Assembly: GCA_036275295.1 (NCBI GenBank)
Contig: DASUEB010000025.1
Span: 39,150 to 103,149 of the forward strand
Length of the DNA stretch: 64,000 nt
Direction: 5' to 3'
Origin: DASUEB01 sp036275295
GTDB lineage: Bacteria > Bacteroidota > Bacteroidia > Flavobacteriales_D > Luteibaculaceae
The translations under genes were made by a program, and so were the position numbers. This document shows positions 1 through 7,806 of this stretch, piece by piece (the stretch's first letter is position 1; each line of letters starts with the position of its first letter). Under the pieces are notes generated by a model, which did no database searches, was not told the DNA's origin, and worked only from the letters and a program-made list of their open reading frames with translations.

Positions 1-58
1 TTACAAAAGTCCACGTAATAAACGCCTCAATTGGTTCTAGAATGCTCTGTAGGTTCAT
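1..58 (-). CDS. 5' end of an unidentified gene running off the left edge
   Basis: On the minus strand an ATG at 58-56 opens a frame that stays open to the window edge; the 19 visible residues begin MNLQSILEPIEAF and are partly hydrophobic. A well-formed promoter (-7 box at 85-78, TTG at 107-105) lies just upstream, which supports a real start. In flavobacteria the neighbour of DUF6427 is often a small DUF6341 membrane protein or upp; the residues would suit the former, but 19 residues cannot decide. Confidence 0.5.
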   Translation of the reverse strand, partial: MNLQSILEPIEAFITWTFV

Positions 59-66
59 AGCTTTTA

Positions 67-74
67 TACTTTTG
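67..74 (+). promoter_or_regulatory. -7 promoter box for the DUF6427 gene
   Basis: TACTTTTG matches the Bacteroidota consensus TAnnTTTG, about 40 nt before the start at 114. No TTG is seen at the usual -33 distance. With the minus-strand box at 78-85 it forms a perfect palindrome with a 3-nt spacer. Confidence 0.5.
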
Positions 75-77
75 CCA

Positions 78-107
78 CAAAAGTAGAAATTAATCTCAAT
101 CCATCAA
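78..107 (-). promoter_or_regulatory. Promoter for the left-edge gene
   Basis: On the minus strand TTG (107-105) is followed after 19 nt by TACTTTTG (85-78), an exact fit to the Bacteroidota TTG-N19-TAnnTTTG promoter. The leader to the start at 58 is about 15-20 nt. Confidence 0.7.
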
Positions 108-113
108 GGCAAA

Positions 114-1091
114 ATGTCATTGCTCCTTTTTCGCACCAATCACCCGGTATATCTGATACTGTTGCCTTTGTTTGCGATGATATTTTGGGGACCTGCCTTT
201 TTTGCGGTTCTCGAGCCAGGTCCTGCATTAACCGAGGGCATGTTCAATTTTGGTTTCCGGAACCAAACCGCTGGCTTGATTTTCGGTTGGCTGTTTGTGT
301 TATTGGGGGCCATGTTGCTCAATCAGGTTGTAAACGAGCGGGAGTTTTTCCGTCCGGGCAGCTACCTGCCGGGTTTGATGTATGTGTTGTTGATGGTGAC
401 CACCCGCGAAACCTTGTTGTTTAGCTCGCTGCACGTTGCGCATTTGTTCACCATTCTAGCCATGCGCCGATGCATGTCGATCTACGGCAAAAACAAAAAT
501 CACCGCGAAGCCTTCGACGCCGGCTTTTTCATCGGCATCGCCTCGTTGATCAATTACTACCACGCACTGCTTGAAATAGCGCTATTGGTATGTTTGCTGC
601 TCATTGGCCGCTTGCGCTTTAGGGAACTGCTCATCGCTTTTTACGGACTAGCTTCACCCTGGGTGTTTTTCCTGAGTCTGTTTTATGTTATTGGCTACAA
701 ACCTTTTGATGAAGGCTTTGAACTGGCGCTCCAGTTAGAAATTCCAGAGTTTATATTCAACAAACAAGGATGGTGGTTTGTGGGCATCTTTGGCGTGGTG
801 TTGGCCAGTTCGCTTTTTCACTACTTGTACAGTTTTCAGCGAAGCACCCTCAAGATGAAGGCCGAAAAAAGGGTGGTAATGATTTTTTTATTGGTGCAAA
901 CCCTGTCGCTCGCTTTTTCGGGGCTCTATTCAAACGGCTTGTACTTGTTGCCTTTTATCGCGGTACCGCTGAGCATATTTGTGTCCTTCTATTTTTTCAA
1001 CTCGTACGTAAAGTGGATCGCCGACCTCACCTTTTTAGCTTGGTTAGGGATTGTTGGCTACAATTATTTCATTGCCATGATGCCGGGTTAA
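114..1091 (+). CDS. DUF6427 family integral membrane protein
   Basis: A 325-residue protein made almost entirely of hydrophobic segments, roughly ten membrane spans, beginning MSLLLFRTNHPVYLILLPLF. The length, the polytopic layout and the position directly before purQ match the DUF6427 family of Bacteroidota, whose function is unknown. Charged loops near residues 120-135 (KNKNHREAF) and 245-255 (KMKAEKR) separate the spans. It is transcribed rightward from a -7 box at 67-74. purQ downstream has its own promoter box, so the two need not be cotranscribed. No signal peptide or catalytic motif is seen. The family call is from general pattern and neighbourhood. Confidence 0.75.
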   Translation: MSLLLFRTNHPVYLILLPLFAMIFWGPAFFAVLEPGPALTEGMFNFGFRNQTAGLIFGWLFVLLGAMLLNQVVNEREFFRPGSYLPGLMYVLLMVTTRETLLFSSLHVAHLFTILAMRRCMSIYGKNKNHREAFDAGFFIGIASLINYYHALLEIALLVCLLLIGRLRFRELLIAFYGLASPWVFFLSLFYVIGYKPFDEGFELALQLEIPEFIFNKQGWWFVGIFGVVLASSLFHYLYSFQRSTLKMKAEKRVVMIFLLVQTLSLAFSGLYSNGLYLLPFIAVPLSIFVSFYFFNSYVKWIADLTFLAWLGIVGYNYFIAMMPG

Positions 1092-1104
1092 GCGCCCAAA
1101 TAGC

Positions 1105-1112
1105 TAACTTTG
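1105..1112 (+). promoter_or_regulatory. -7 promoter box of purQ
   Basis: TAACTTTG matches TAnnTTTG and sits 21 nt before the purQ ATG. A longer frame would start on a TTG inside this box, so the box argues for the ATG at 1134. Confidence 0.65.
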
Positions 1113-1133
1113 CCGTCGGTAAAACAAAACTAT

Positions 1134-1826
1134 ATGAAATTTGGTGTAGTAGTATTTCCAGGTTCGAACTGTGACGAAGACATGGTTTATGTGCTTCAGA
1201 CCATCATGGGTCAGGAAGTGGTTAAACTGTGGCACAAAGACACGGATTTGCAGGGATGCGACTTTATTGTTTTGCCCGGTGGATTCTCTTACGGAGACTA
1301 TTTGCGCTCGGGAGCTATCGCCCGATTCAGTCCCATCATGGACAAAGTCATTGAACACGCCAATCAGGGCGGTTATTTGATGGGTATCTGCAATGGTTTC
1401 CAAATTCTAGCCGAGGCCAATTTGGTGCCTGGCGCCCTGTTGCACAACAACAGCCACAAATTCATTTGCAAAAATGTTCACCTGAGAGCCGTTTCTCAGA
1501 GTGCCTTGATTACTGCATCGGTTCCAAAAGACCGCGCCCTCAAAATCCCCATTGCACACGGCGAAGGGCGCTACCACTGCGACGAGGCTACCCTTCAATC
1601 GATGATTGAGAACGACCAAATCTTGTTTCGCTACTGCAACGAAGAAGGCGAGATTACTGAGGAAGCCAATCCCAACGGATCGCTCTACAACATTGCCGGA
1701 GTTTGTAACAAGGGCAAGAATGTATTTGGCATGATGCCTCACCCTGAGCGCGCTGCCGATCCCGTTCTGAAAAACGAAGACGGACGTTTCTTGTTTGGGA
1801 GCATTCTCTCGCTGATTAAGGCGTAA
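1134..1826 (+). CDS. purQ: Phosphoribosylformylglycinamidine synthase, glutaminase subunit PurQ
   Basis: A class I glutamine amidotransferase of 230 residues, the usual size for free-standing PurQ. It releases ammonia from glutamine for the FGAM synthase complex with PurL and PurS (fourth step of purine synthesis, cytoplasm). Visible motifs: FPGSNCDED near the N-terminus, the oxyanion GGFSYGDYLRSGA, the nucleophile region GICNGFQIL with Cys near residue 86, and the His/Glu pair in MMPHPERA near 209-213. The start at 1134 gives the canonical MKFGVVVFPG; upstream codons overlap a promoter box. No purL or purS is seen in the window, so the subunits are probably encoded elsewhere. Confidence 0.97.
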   Translation: MKFGVVVFPGSNCDEDMVYVLQTIMGQEVVKLWHKDTDLQGCDFIVLPGGFSYGDYLRSGAIARFSPIMDKVIEHANQGGYLMGICNGFQILAEANLVPGALLHNNSHKFICKNVHLRAVSQSALITASVPKDRALKIPIAHGEGRYHCDEATLQSMIENDQILFRYCNEEGEITEEANPNGSLYNIAGVCNKGKNVFGMMPHPERAADPVLKNEDGRFLFGSILSLIKA

Positions 1827-2135
1827 AAACTAAATAAACTTTACTTCATTGCTGTTAGCGAAGTCCATCGCTAGCAGGTTTGCTGCGCGGTAAGATGATG
1901 GTTGAAACCGCGTTGGCTTCGCTTGTCTGCCACTTACGCTAGTAGAATTCTTTTTCCAAAAGGTAATGCTTGTCTGATTCCCAAAGATAGAACCAGGCGC
2001 TCAGCCTGCGATTTGAATGCACAACCCATTGGGCCTATGGCATTTCTTATCCTTAATTACGTCTGTTTAAACCCAGAGAATTTCCGACCACTCTCGCTTG
2101 TAAAGGCGAGTAAATAGACATTACCGGATTCTTTT
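1827..2135. other. Intergenic stretch after purQ
   Basis: About 310 bp with no convincing gene; a 71-codon frame here lacks a family signature and start support. It holds one imperfect hairpin near its left end, listed separately. I see nothing else. Confidence 0.4.
1852..1877 (+). terminator. Hairpin downstream of purQ
   Basis: CTGTTAGCGA pairs with TCGCTAGCAG over a 6-nt loop (one G-U pair), 25 nt after the purQ stop. The following bases are only weakly T-rich, so an intrinsic terminator is possible but not strong. Confidence 0.35.
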
Positions 2136-2498
2136 TTAATCTCGCAAATAAATCTCGGCCGCAGCGCTGTGGCTGTCGCGATCGAAATAAACGGTGTAGG
2201 TACCTGCCGGAAAATGACTCAGGTTGATGGAAGAACCACTAGCGTAATTGTCGCCAAACAAAACTACCACACCGCGCGAATCGGTTATCATAAAGCTGAT
2301 GGGTCGATCGCTGTTTACTTGTGAGAGCAAGGTGTATGTCTTACTTTCGCCTTGTGGCACAACCGCTATGAGTGGCTTGAGCTGAACGGGCATAGCCTTT
2401 ACTGTTTTGGTTGCTTTCTTCCTAGCACCGGTTGGATCGGCAGCTTGGGTTGAAGTCAGAAGCAGTAAGGCAGTTGCAGTGAGTAGGTATTTATTCAT
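2136..2498 (-). CDS. Small exported protein with a sorting-domain-like C-terminus
   Basis: 120 residues: an N-terminal signal peptide (about 1-19, ending TQA-AD), a basic stretch (ARKKATKTVKA), then a beta-rich region. The end, with FPAGTYTVYFDRD followed by an alternating segment EIYLRD, looks like the beta-sandwich of Por/T9SS type A sorting domains or DUF3244-like modules. The domain is nearly the whole mature protein, which is unusual for a cargo tag. It diverges from the thioesterase gene at 2531 across a 32-bp gap. No enzyme function is suggested; the call rests on pattern only. Confidence 0.55.
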   Translation of the reverse strand: MNKYLLTATALLLLTSTQAADPTGARKKATKTVKAMPVQLKPLIAVVPQGESKTYTLLSQVNSDRPISFMITDSRGVVVLFGDNYASGSSINLSHFPAGTYTVYFDRDSHSAAAEIYLRD

Positions 2499-2530
2499 AC
2501 ACGCTATTTTCCACTAAGGTCGATACAAAG

Positions 2531-2956
2531 ATGACAAGAATTAGAATAGAACCGCCAAAACAATCAATTTTTTCGACGAACGTCAAAGTTAGGGTTACCG
2601 ACCTCAACTACGGCAATCATTTGGGCAATGATGCGCTGCTGGGACTATTACACGAGGCAAGGGTGTGTTTCTACACCCACTTAGGATTCCCAGATGAGCG
2701 AAACATTTACGGCGCAGGGGTGATCATGGCCGATGCCGCCATTCAATACCGAAGCGAGGCTTTTTTAGGCGATCAACTCACCATCGACATAGGCATTGGC
2801 GAAATCAGCAGAATGGGTTACGACCTCATTTATGCGGTTGTCCACCAATCGGGCCGCCTCATAGCCACCGCTAAAACCGGCATGGTTTGTTTTGATTACT
2901 CAATCCGTAAACCCGTTGGTGTGCCCGCAGAATTTTTACTTCGGATACAAGTATAG
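2531..2956 (+). CDS. Acyl-CoA thioesterase, hot-dog fold (4HBT/YbgC-like)
   Basis: 141 residues, typical of single-domain hot-dog thioesterases. The segment VRVTDLNYGNHLGNDALL (about residues 20-37) matches the family's substrate-binding helix, where the usual DMDxxGHVNN is here DLNYGNHLGN; the Asp and the Asn/His positions are kept. A later strand has FLGDQLTIDIGIGEISRMGYDL. These enzymes hydrolyse acyl-CoA or aryl-CoA thioesters in the cytoplasm; the substrate cannot be read from sequence. The gene stands alone and ends before a bidirectional terminator. Confidence 0.8.
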   Translation: MTRIRIEPPKQSIFSTNVKVRVTDLNYGNHLGNDALLGLLHEARVCFYTHLGFPDERNIYGAGVIMADAAIQYRSEAFLGDQLTIDIGIGEISRMGYDLIYAVVHQSGRLIATAKTGMVCFDYSIRKPVGVPAEFLLRIQV

Positions 2957-2983
2957 CCCTTACCATCCATGGGTATCAAATAA

Positions 2984-3029
2984 AAAACCAATCCATCTGG
3001 TGCCATTGCTCAACAGAGGGATTGGTTTT
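2984..3029. terminator. Bidirectional terminator
   Basis: A perfect 11-bp inverted repeat (AAAACCAATCC and GGATTGGTTTT) with a 24-nt loop lies between two convergent genes and is flanked by A-rich sequence on the left and T-rich sequence on the right. Confidence 0.65.
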
Positions 3030-3076
3030 GTTTTGATCTGGCTTTGACGCCAATTCAAATCTTCTAGCTATATGCC

Positions 3077-4030
3077 TTAGTAGTAGATATCAAAAGATCC
3101 GTTAGAAATAGTACGCGAATCTGCTGGGGTGGTGTTTACTCGTTTGGCAGAGAACTCGAAGGTGCCGCTAATTCGACGAAGCAAAGTGTCGTTGCGCGTC
3201 ACATCAACCGTACCTGACTCTACAGGAAATTTGTTGTTGTTTGTTTGATTCTGGTAGTAGCCGCTGTTGAACGAACCGCTGCCATCAATAGCGACTGTGG
3301 CCACGTTTTGATCGGGATCGAGAATAAGTGAGATTTTGTGTCGAGTATTGGTTCCTTCCAGATACAGGTTGTTCAAGTATTGGAACGATTTTACCGATGA
3401 GAAAGCCACAGTATCGGTATCGGTTGCACTGATCACAACAGCCGACATTTGGTTGTTGGCCTGCAGCGGGTTGGTGCTGAATACCGAATCGTTCACCGTT
3501 GGCGGTGGCGATTTGCGAACGGTATACTGCAAGGTGAATTTTCCGCTGTTTACCGACTTGCGCTCACCCGTGCTGTTGATACCGCTGAAGAAAAAAGCCC
3601 CCCCGATGATCCGGTTGGCGGTATCGACCGAGGTGATCCGTATTTGGCCGCCATTGGTAGGACCATCTGCTACATAGAGGTTTCCTCCAGCGGGCTGATA
3701 ATTGGCATCATGGCCCTCTAGTCCGTCAATGGTATAAATCCCCGGTTCGGGATCGCTTATATTGACATTGATGCGAATCACAGCACCCGCCTGATTTCCG
3801 GCGTTGATCAGCAAGCTGGTGTCATTGAGTTCGACCAAAATGTTTGACGATATAAAACTGTCGCCGTCAATCACAGCTACCAAACTGCTGTTGATGGCGA
3901 CCGGATCTGGGGCGTCGTTGGCGCCGTTGTTGGGAACCACGATATCCTTATTACACGCAGAAGCTAAGGCCAGAACGGCGGCAAATGCGCCAACCACAAC
4001 CAGACGAAGCGGGGATTTGGATGATAACAT
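3077..4030 (-). CDS. Lipoprotein of unknown function (DUF6252-like)
   Basis: 317 residues with a lipoprotein signal peptide: positively charged start, hydrophobic core, lipobox LASAC at about residues 22-26, then a mature part rich in Asn, Ser, Thr and Asp. Two similar beta-rich halves can be seen (VAVIDGDSFISSN near 52; QMSAVVISATDTDTVAFSS near 193), each starting a strand set and ending in a GTF/GKF-type segment (SGKFTLQY; SGTFEFSA). This resembles DUF6252-type lipoproteins of Bacteroidota, predicted to sit in the outer membrane. It is the last gene after yicC-gmk-nadD with a 54-bp gap. Function unknown; the family name is tentative. Confidence 0.65.
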   Translation of the reverse strand: MLSSKSPLRLVVVGAFAAVLALASACNKDIVVPNNGANDAPDPVAINSSLVAVIDGDSFISSNILVELNDTSLLINAGNQAGAVIRINVNISDPEPGIYTIDGLEGHDANYQPAGGNLYVADGPTNGGQIRITSVDTANRIIGGAFFFSGINSTGERKSVNSGKFTLQYTVRKSPPPTVNDSVFSTNPLQANNQMSAVVISATDTDTVAFSSVKSFQYLNNLYLEGTNTRHKISLILDPDQNVATVAIDGSGSFNSGYYQNQTNNNKFPVESGTVDVTRNDTLLRRISGTFEFSAKRVNTTPADSRTISNGSFDIYY

Positions 4031-4084
4031 GTTATGTAATTTGATTGGTAAAAGTAATATTTCCGTGTTAAGAACGAATGGAAA

Positions 4085-4681
4085 TCATTTGGGTGGCGCT
4101 TTGTAAAAATTCATCTCCTCAACATATCTACGAACCGGCTCGGGCAACACATAAAGAGTACTTTTCCCGTCGACAATAAGCTGCCGAATGTAAGAGCTGG
4201 ATATCTTCACAATGGGGGCGTCGCAGCGCAATATGGTGGCTTGAGCCAAAAACTCACTGTCGGGGGTGTGTAAATCGTCAATTCTGGGATACACAATGAT
4301 GGGAAACTGCCTAATGATTTGATCGGCATTTTTCCACTTGTGCAGGGTGTTGAGGTTGTCCTCGCCCATAATCAAATAAAACGCCTGTTGCGGATGTTTC
4401 TCTTTGAGGTGGGTAAGGGTATTGATCGTATAAGAGGGCTTGCTCAGTTTAAATTCAATGTCGCTAGAGCTGAACTGGGGATTGCCTTCTATAGCGACGT
4501 TTACCAGAGCCAATCGGTGGTAGTCTTGCAAAAGGGTTTCCTTAGGTTTACTGGGGTTTTGAGGAGAGAGGACAAAACAAACCTGATCGATATCGGTGTG
4601 ATTGATGATGTGCTGGGCGATGATCAAATGCCCTACGTGAATGGGATTGAAGCTACCGAAAAAAAGTCCGATTTTTTTCAT
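4085..4681 (-). CDS. nadD: Nicotinate-nucleotide adenylyltransferase NadD
   Basis: 198 residues, the normal size. It transfers AMP from ATP to nicotinate mononucleotide in NAD synthesis (cytoplasm). The nucleotidyltransferase motif GSFNPIHVGHL lies at about residues 9-19 and the second signature ISSSYIRQLI (ISSTxIR type) near 160. A conserved MGEDNL segment follows the central strand. The ATG overlaps the gmk stop by four bases (ATGA), so translation of the two is probably coupled within the yicC-gmk-nadD operon. Confidence 0.95.
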   Translation of the reverse strand: MKKIGLFFGSFNPIHVGHLIIAQHIINHTDIDQVCFVLSPQNPSKPKETLLQDYHRLALVNVAIEGNPQFSSSDIEFKLSKPSYTINTLTHLKEKHPQQAFYLIMGEDNLNTLHKWKNADQIIRQFPIIVYPRIDDLHTPDSEFLAQATILRCDAPIVKISSSYIRQLIVDGKSTLYVLPEPVRRYVEEMNFYKAPPK

Positions 4682-5250
4682 GCCCGATCATTCAAAAAAG
4701 CGTTCACTATGTGTTCGGCGTCGCGAAGGGCCTGCTCTAAGACATCGTTGGTGATGAGCACTTCAAACTCGCGCGCCCGCATGATCTCGGATTCGGCCTT
4801 GGCCACGCGTTTCATCAAGCTCTCATCGTTTTCGGTTCCGCGGCCGATTAAACGCTCTCTCAGTGCCTGTACAGAGGGTGGCACAACAAAAATCGAGAGG
4901 GCTCGATCGCCAAAATAGCGCTTCAAATTGAGCCCGCCACTCACATCGACGTCAAAAATTACGTGTTTACCAGAGGCCCAAATTCGCTCAATTTCCGATT
5001 TCAAGGTGCCGTATTTGGTACCGCTATACACCTCTTCCCACTCAATGAAATCGCCGTCTTGAATGCGTTGATCAAAGGCCTCGTTGCTCAAGAAATAATA
5101 GTCTTTATCTGGTGTTTCGTTGAATCTACAAGGCCTACTGGTAGCCGAAATGCTGAAGGCCAACTGGGCATTCACCTTCAACAGGTGCTTAACGATGGTC
5201 GTTTTTCCAGCTCCACTGGGTGCGGAGAATATAATTGCTTTGCCCTTCAT
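4678..5250 (-). CDS. gmk: Guanylate kinase
   Basis: 190 residues. Phosphorylates GMP to GDP with ATP. The P-loop SAPSGAGKTT begins near residue 8, the GMP-binding region SATSRPCRFNETPDKDYYF follows, then EWEEVYSGTKYGT and the Asp-containing strand HVIFDVDVSGGLNLK. The start at 5250 is chosen because it shares one base with the yicC stop (TAATG) and gives the canonical MKGKAIIFSAPSGAGKTT; a longer frame from 5337 lies inside yicC. Confidence 0.96.
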   Translation of the reverse strand: MKGKAIIFSAPSGAGKTTIVKHLLKVNAQLAFSISATSRPCRFNETPDKDYYFLSNEAFDQRIQDGDFIEWEEVYSGTKYGTLKSEIERIWASGKHVIFDVDVSGGLNLKRYFGDRALSIFVVPPSVQALRERLIGRGTENDESLMKRVAKAESEIMRAREFEVLITNDVLEQALRDAEHIVNAFLNDRA

Positions 5251-6122
5251 TACATTAAATTCAACAATTGCTCCTTCACTTTCTCCAGTTCGTCTTTCAT
5301 TTGAACAACCAAACGCTGAATTTCGGGATCGTTGCATTTAGATCCGATGGTATTGATTTCGCGACCCATTTCCTGGGCAATAAAACCCAATTTTTTCCCT
5401 TCATGCGAAGAAGCTTGGAGCGTTTCGTTGAAATAGGTGCAATGGGAACGCAAACGAACCTGCTCTTCAGTGATATCTAATTTCTCCAGGTAATATACCA
5501 ACTCCTGTTCAAATCGACCTTCGTCGATGGTGTAACGGTCTCTGATTTCGTCGAGGGCTTTGAGCAATCGGGTTCGCATAGCGGGTTTCCGCTGCTCGGC
5601 CAAGACTTCTACCTCCGTAAGCAATTGCGCTATGGTCGCTACTCTTCGCAGCAGGTCATGCCCCAACACGGCGCCTTCTTGCATTCGGAATTGATCGAAA
5701 TGCTGAGCCGCTTGCTCTACCAATTGCATTACAAAGGCCCATTCTGCTTCGTCGAGTTCTTCGCGTTGCGATTGCATCACATCGGGCATATTGAGCAATA
5801 GCGACAAAAATTCGGGCTGCGACGCAATTCCCAATTCGCGCTGAATGCCCTGCAACTCGCTGTAATACGCAGCCAGTAGGGCTTTGTTGATGGCTATTTT
5901 TTGCTCGCCGTTGTTTTCAAAATAGATGGAAAGATCGATCTTGCCGCGCTCCAGTCGACGGCTGATGAAATTGCGCAGATCAAGCTCTTTTTCCCGGTAA
6001 ACGGATGCCATGCGAACGGAGAGGTCGAGGCCTTTGGAATTGAGTGATCGGATTTCGACCGTGAATTTCTTGTTTAGGTATTCGCCTTGGGCCTTGCCAA
6101 AGCCCGTCATCGATTGTATCAT
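5250..6122 (-). CDS. yicC: YicC family endoribonuclease
   Basis: 290 residues, the family length. YicC proteins are reported endoribonucleases with an N-terminal YicC domain and a C-terminal DUF1732 domain. The N-terminus MIQSMTGFGKAQGEY is the family hallmark. The end, with KLGFIAQEMGREINTIGSK followed by NDPEIQRLVVQMKDELEKVKEQLLN, is the conserved C-terminal block. The start at 6122 is preferred over one seven codons upstream because that would fall within the -7 promoter box at 6148-6141. First gene of the yicC-gmk-nadD operon, an arrangement found in many bacteria. Confidence 0.95.
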   Translation of the reverse strand: MIQSMTGFGKAQGEYLNKKFTVEIRSLNSKGLDLSVRMASVYREKELDLRNFISRRLERGKIDLSIYFENNGEQKIAINKALLAAYYSELQGIQRELGIASQPEFLSLLLNMPDVMQSQREELDEAEWAFVMQLVEQAAQHFDQFRMQEGAVLGHDLLRRVATIAQLLTEVEVLAEQRKPAMRTRLLKALDEIRDRYTIDEGRFEQELVYYLEKLDITEEQVRLRSHCTYFNETLQASSHEGKKLGFIAQEMGREINTIGSKCNDPEIQRLVVQMKDELEKVKEQLLNLM

Positions 6123-6140
6123 GCGCCTTTTGCTGTGGCT

Positions 6141-6148
6141 CAAAGGTA
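6141..6148 (-). promoter_or_regulatory. -7 promoter box of the yicC-gmk-nadD operon
   Basis: TACCTTTG on the minus strand, 18 nt before the yicC ATG; the box rules out the longer start at 6143. Confidence 0.6.
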
Positions 6149-7066
6149 TTAGTTTTTCACCTCAGCGCGAAGGCTTTTGCGGCTCACCAGCGCTACACCG
6201 GTAAAAATGGCGATACCACACGCCAGTTTACCCCACGTAATATCGGCGGGTGGACCGCCAAACCACTTGGCCATTGCCGCCATGAGTAAGGTAGCCACAA
6301 AGGGTTGCATGTAGATGTACACGCCTGTAACCGAGGCGGTGACGTATTTGAGCGCGAAAATATTGAGCAAATAAGCCAAAAACGTAACGCAAAAGACCAC
6401 AAAGACAATGGCATATACGTTAGAGGCCGTCATCGACGACCATTGAATGGCTGTAAATTGGTTCCATCCAAAGGGAATGACCATGGGCAAACCAAATAAA
6501 AAGACGTACGAGATCACCGTCAACGGTTTGTATTTAACCATCAGGGGCTTGACCATTACCAAATACACGGCATACGACAATCCATTGAGCAGCACCATTA
6601 AATCGCCGTACCACGTGCTGCCGTTGTCGCTGCCGCCCCTCATCAAAACCAGCGCAAGTGCCCCTCCGGCGCCTAACGCCACCCCCAGGGCTTTGATGCC
6701 CGTGATGCGCTCGCCTTGAATCAAAGCGGCCATCACCAGCACCAAAATAGGTGTGCTGACCATGATGATCGATGCGTTGACAGGCGAGGTGTGATTCAGT
6801 CCATTAAAAAACAGGATTTGATTGGCGCACACCCCAAAAACGGCGCATTTGGCCATAAGCCAGAGGTCCTTTTTATCGGTGATCCGCTCGCGGTACACCG
6901 CCGCCCAAAGCAGCCAAAACAGCACCGTGGTGCACAACACCCTCAAAACAATAAAGCCCGATGGTCCAACCAAATCGGGCATTAATCCTTTTGCAATTAA
7001 AAAATTGAGGCCGTAGAATAAGTTTACGGCAAAAAGACTGAGGTGTGCAGCTGCGTTTTTGTTCAT
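6149..7066 (-). CDS. EamA/DMT family membrane transporter
   Basis: 305 residues with ten predicted membrane spans in two repeated halves, the mark of drug/metabolite transporters of the EamA family (RhaT-like). Typical segments are NLFYGLNFLIAKG at the start of the first half and TWYGDLMVLLNGLSYAVYLV at the start of the second, with PxxxxL and GE motifs (LIQGERITGIKALGVALGAGGAL) between. The likely role is export of small metabolites across the inner membrane; the substrate is unknown. Its start overlaps the stop of the upstream arsC-like gene by four bases (ATGA). Confidence 0.87.
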   Translation of the reverse strand: MNKNAAAHLSLFAVNLFYGLNFLIAKGLMPDLVGPSGFIVLRVLCTTVLFWLLWAAVYRERITDKKDLWLMAKCAVFGVCANQILFFNGLNHTSPVNASIIMVSTPILVLVMAALIQGERITGIKALGVALGAGGALALVLMRGGSDNGSTWYGDLMVLLNGLSYAVYLVMVKPLMVKYKPLTVISYVFLFGLPMVIPFGWNQFTAIQWSSMTASNVYAIVFVVFCVTFLAYLLNIFALKYVTASVTGVYIYMQPFVATLLMAAMAKWFGGPPADITWGKLACGIAIFTGVALVSRKSLRAEVKN

Positions 7067-7413
7067 TGAAGGGCTTCGGCAAGAGCGCTTACAGTCTTCT
7101 TGTCGTTGCCTACAAAAATAGCAGTTCCTACAATGGAAACTGGCCTCTTCAGAAAAGTGTATTCCTCCAAGATCAAGTTGCGGTAGTCGCTTTCGCTCAA
7201 CTGCTTTTCGTGCAGACCCATAGCGCGGTATTTCATGGCTTTGCGCGAAAACAGCGCTTCGTAGCTGCCGGCCATCTTCGCCATTTGATCAAGTTGTTCG
7301 GCGGTTATTTTTTCGGTTTTGATGTCTTGCAACTCGAGTTTAGCATCGGCTCCGGTTTCTTGGATGATGCGGGCGCAGGTGCCGCAATTGGCCAAATGAT
7401 ACATTTTTTTCAT
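7063..7413 (-). CDS. ArsC/Spx-like thioredoxin-fold protein
   Basis: 116 residues. The N-terminus MKKMYHLANCGTCARII carries the ArsC-family active-site Cys and a CxxC (Cys10, Cys13); the later segment EYTFLKRPVSIVGTAIFVGN is the conserved LxRPI-type loop of the arsenate reductase/YffB/Spx group. Real arsenate reductase activity is not certain: YffB-type relatives have other thiol-linked roles. The start at 7413 follows a -7 box at 7426-7419 and replaces a longer frame beginning at 7452. The coupled EamA gene might export a product related to its function, but this is inference. Confidence 0.85.
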   Translation of the reverse strand: MKKMYHLANCGTCARIIQETGADAKLELQDIKTEKITAEQLDQMAKMAGSYEALFSRKAMKYRAMGLHEKQLSESDYRNLILEEYTFLKRPVSIVGTAIFVGNDKKTVSALAEALQ

Positions 7414-7806
7414 AGGTACAAAGTTAAGGAGTGGTTGATGTAGCTTGAACAAGTCGATTGGGGTTTTGTTCGAGCGCGGGAGATTACAGCAGGCCCCATC
7501 CCAGTCAACATCGGCAAACGACGCTGAACTAAGCGCCAGGAATAGGCTCGAACTTTCGGACGATTTGGCGGTTAAGTATGCAACAAAAGACCTTCTCGCG
7601 GCGAAAAGTTAACAAATGCTATTTCGCGGGGGTAGTCGCAATAGAGCCTTTGTATTGACGTTTTGAATTCATCCAAACCCAACAAATGACCCTCGTATCA
7701 GAACCAGCGATGAGATGCCGCCTGCAAAAGGCCGTCAACCATCGGATTGTGTCGTGCCTTAGGGCAGCTTTTTCCCAACAAAAATCAAGCGCAGAACGCC
7801 CCCCGT
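7414..7806. other. Divergent intergenic region, arsC-like to ABC transporter
   Basis: About 390 bp between diverging genes. Apart from the arsC-side promoter box I see no RNA gene, repeat or clear promoter for the ABC operon. Open frames here lack family features. Confidence 0.4.
7419..7426 (-). promoter_or_regulatory. -7 promoter box of the arsC-like/EamA operon
   Basis: TAACTTTG on the minus strand, only 5 nt before the ATG at 7413, implying a very short or absent leader. Confidence 0.6.

Noticed and set aside
1902..2117. 71-codon frame after purQ
   Set aside because: No recognisable family, no promoter or ribosome site support, and low-complexity relation to neighbours; treated as chance.
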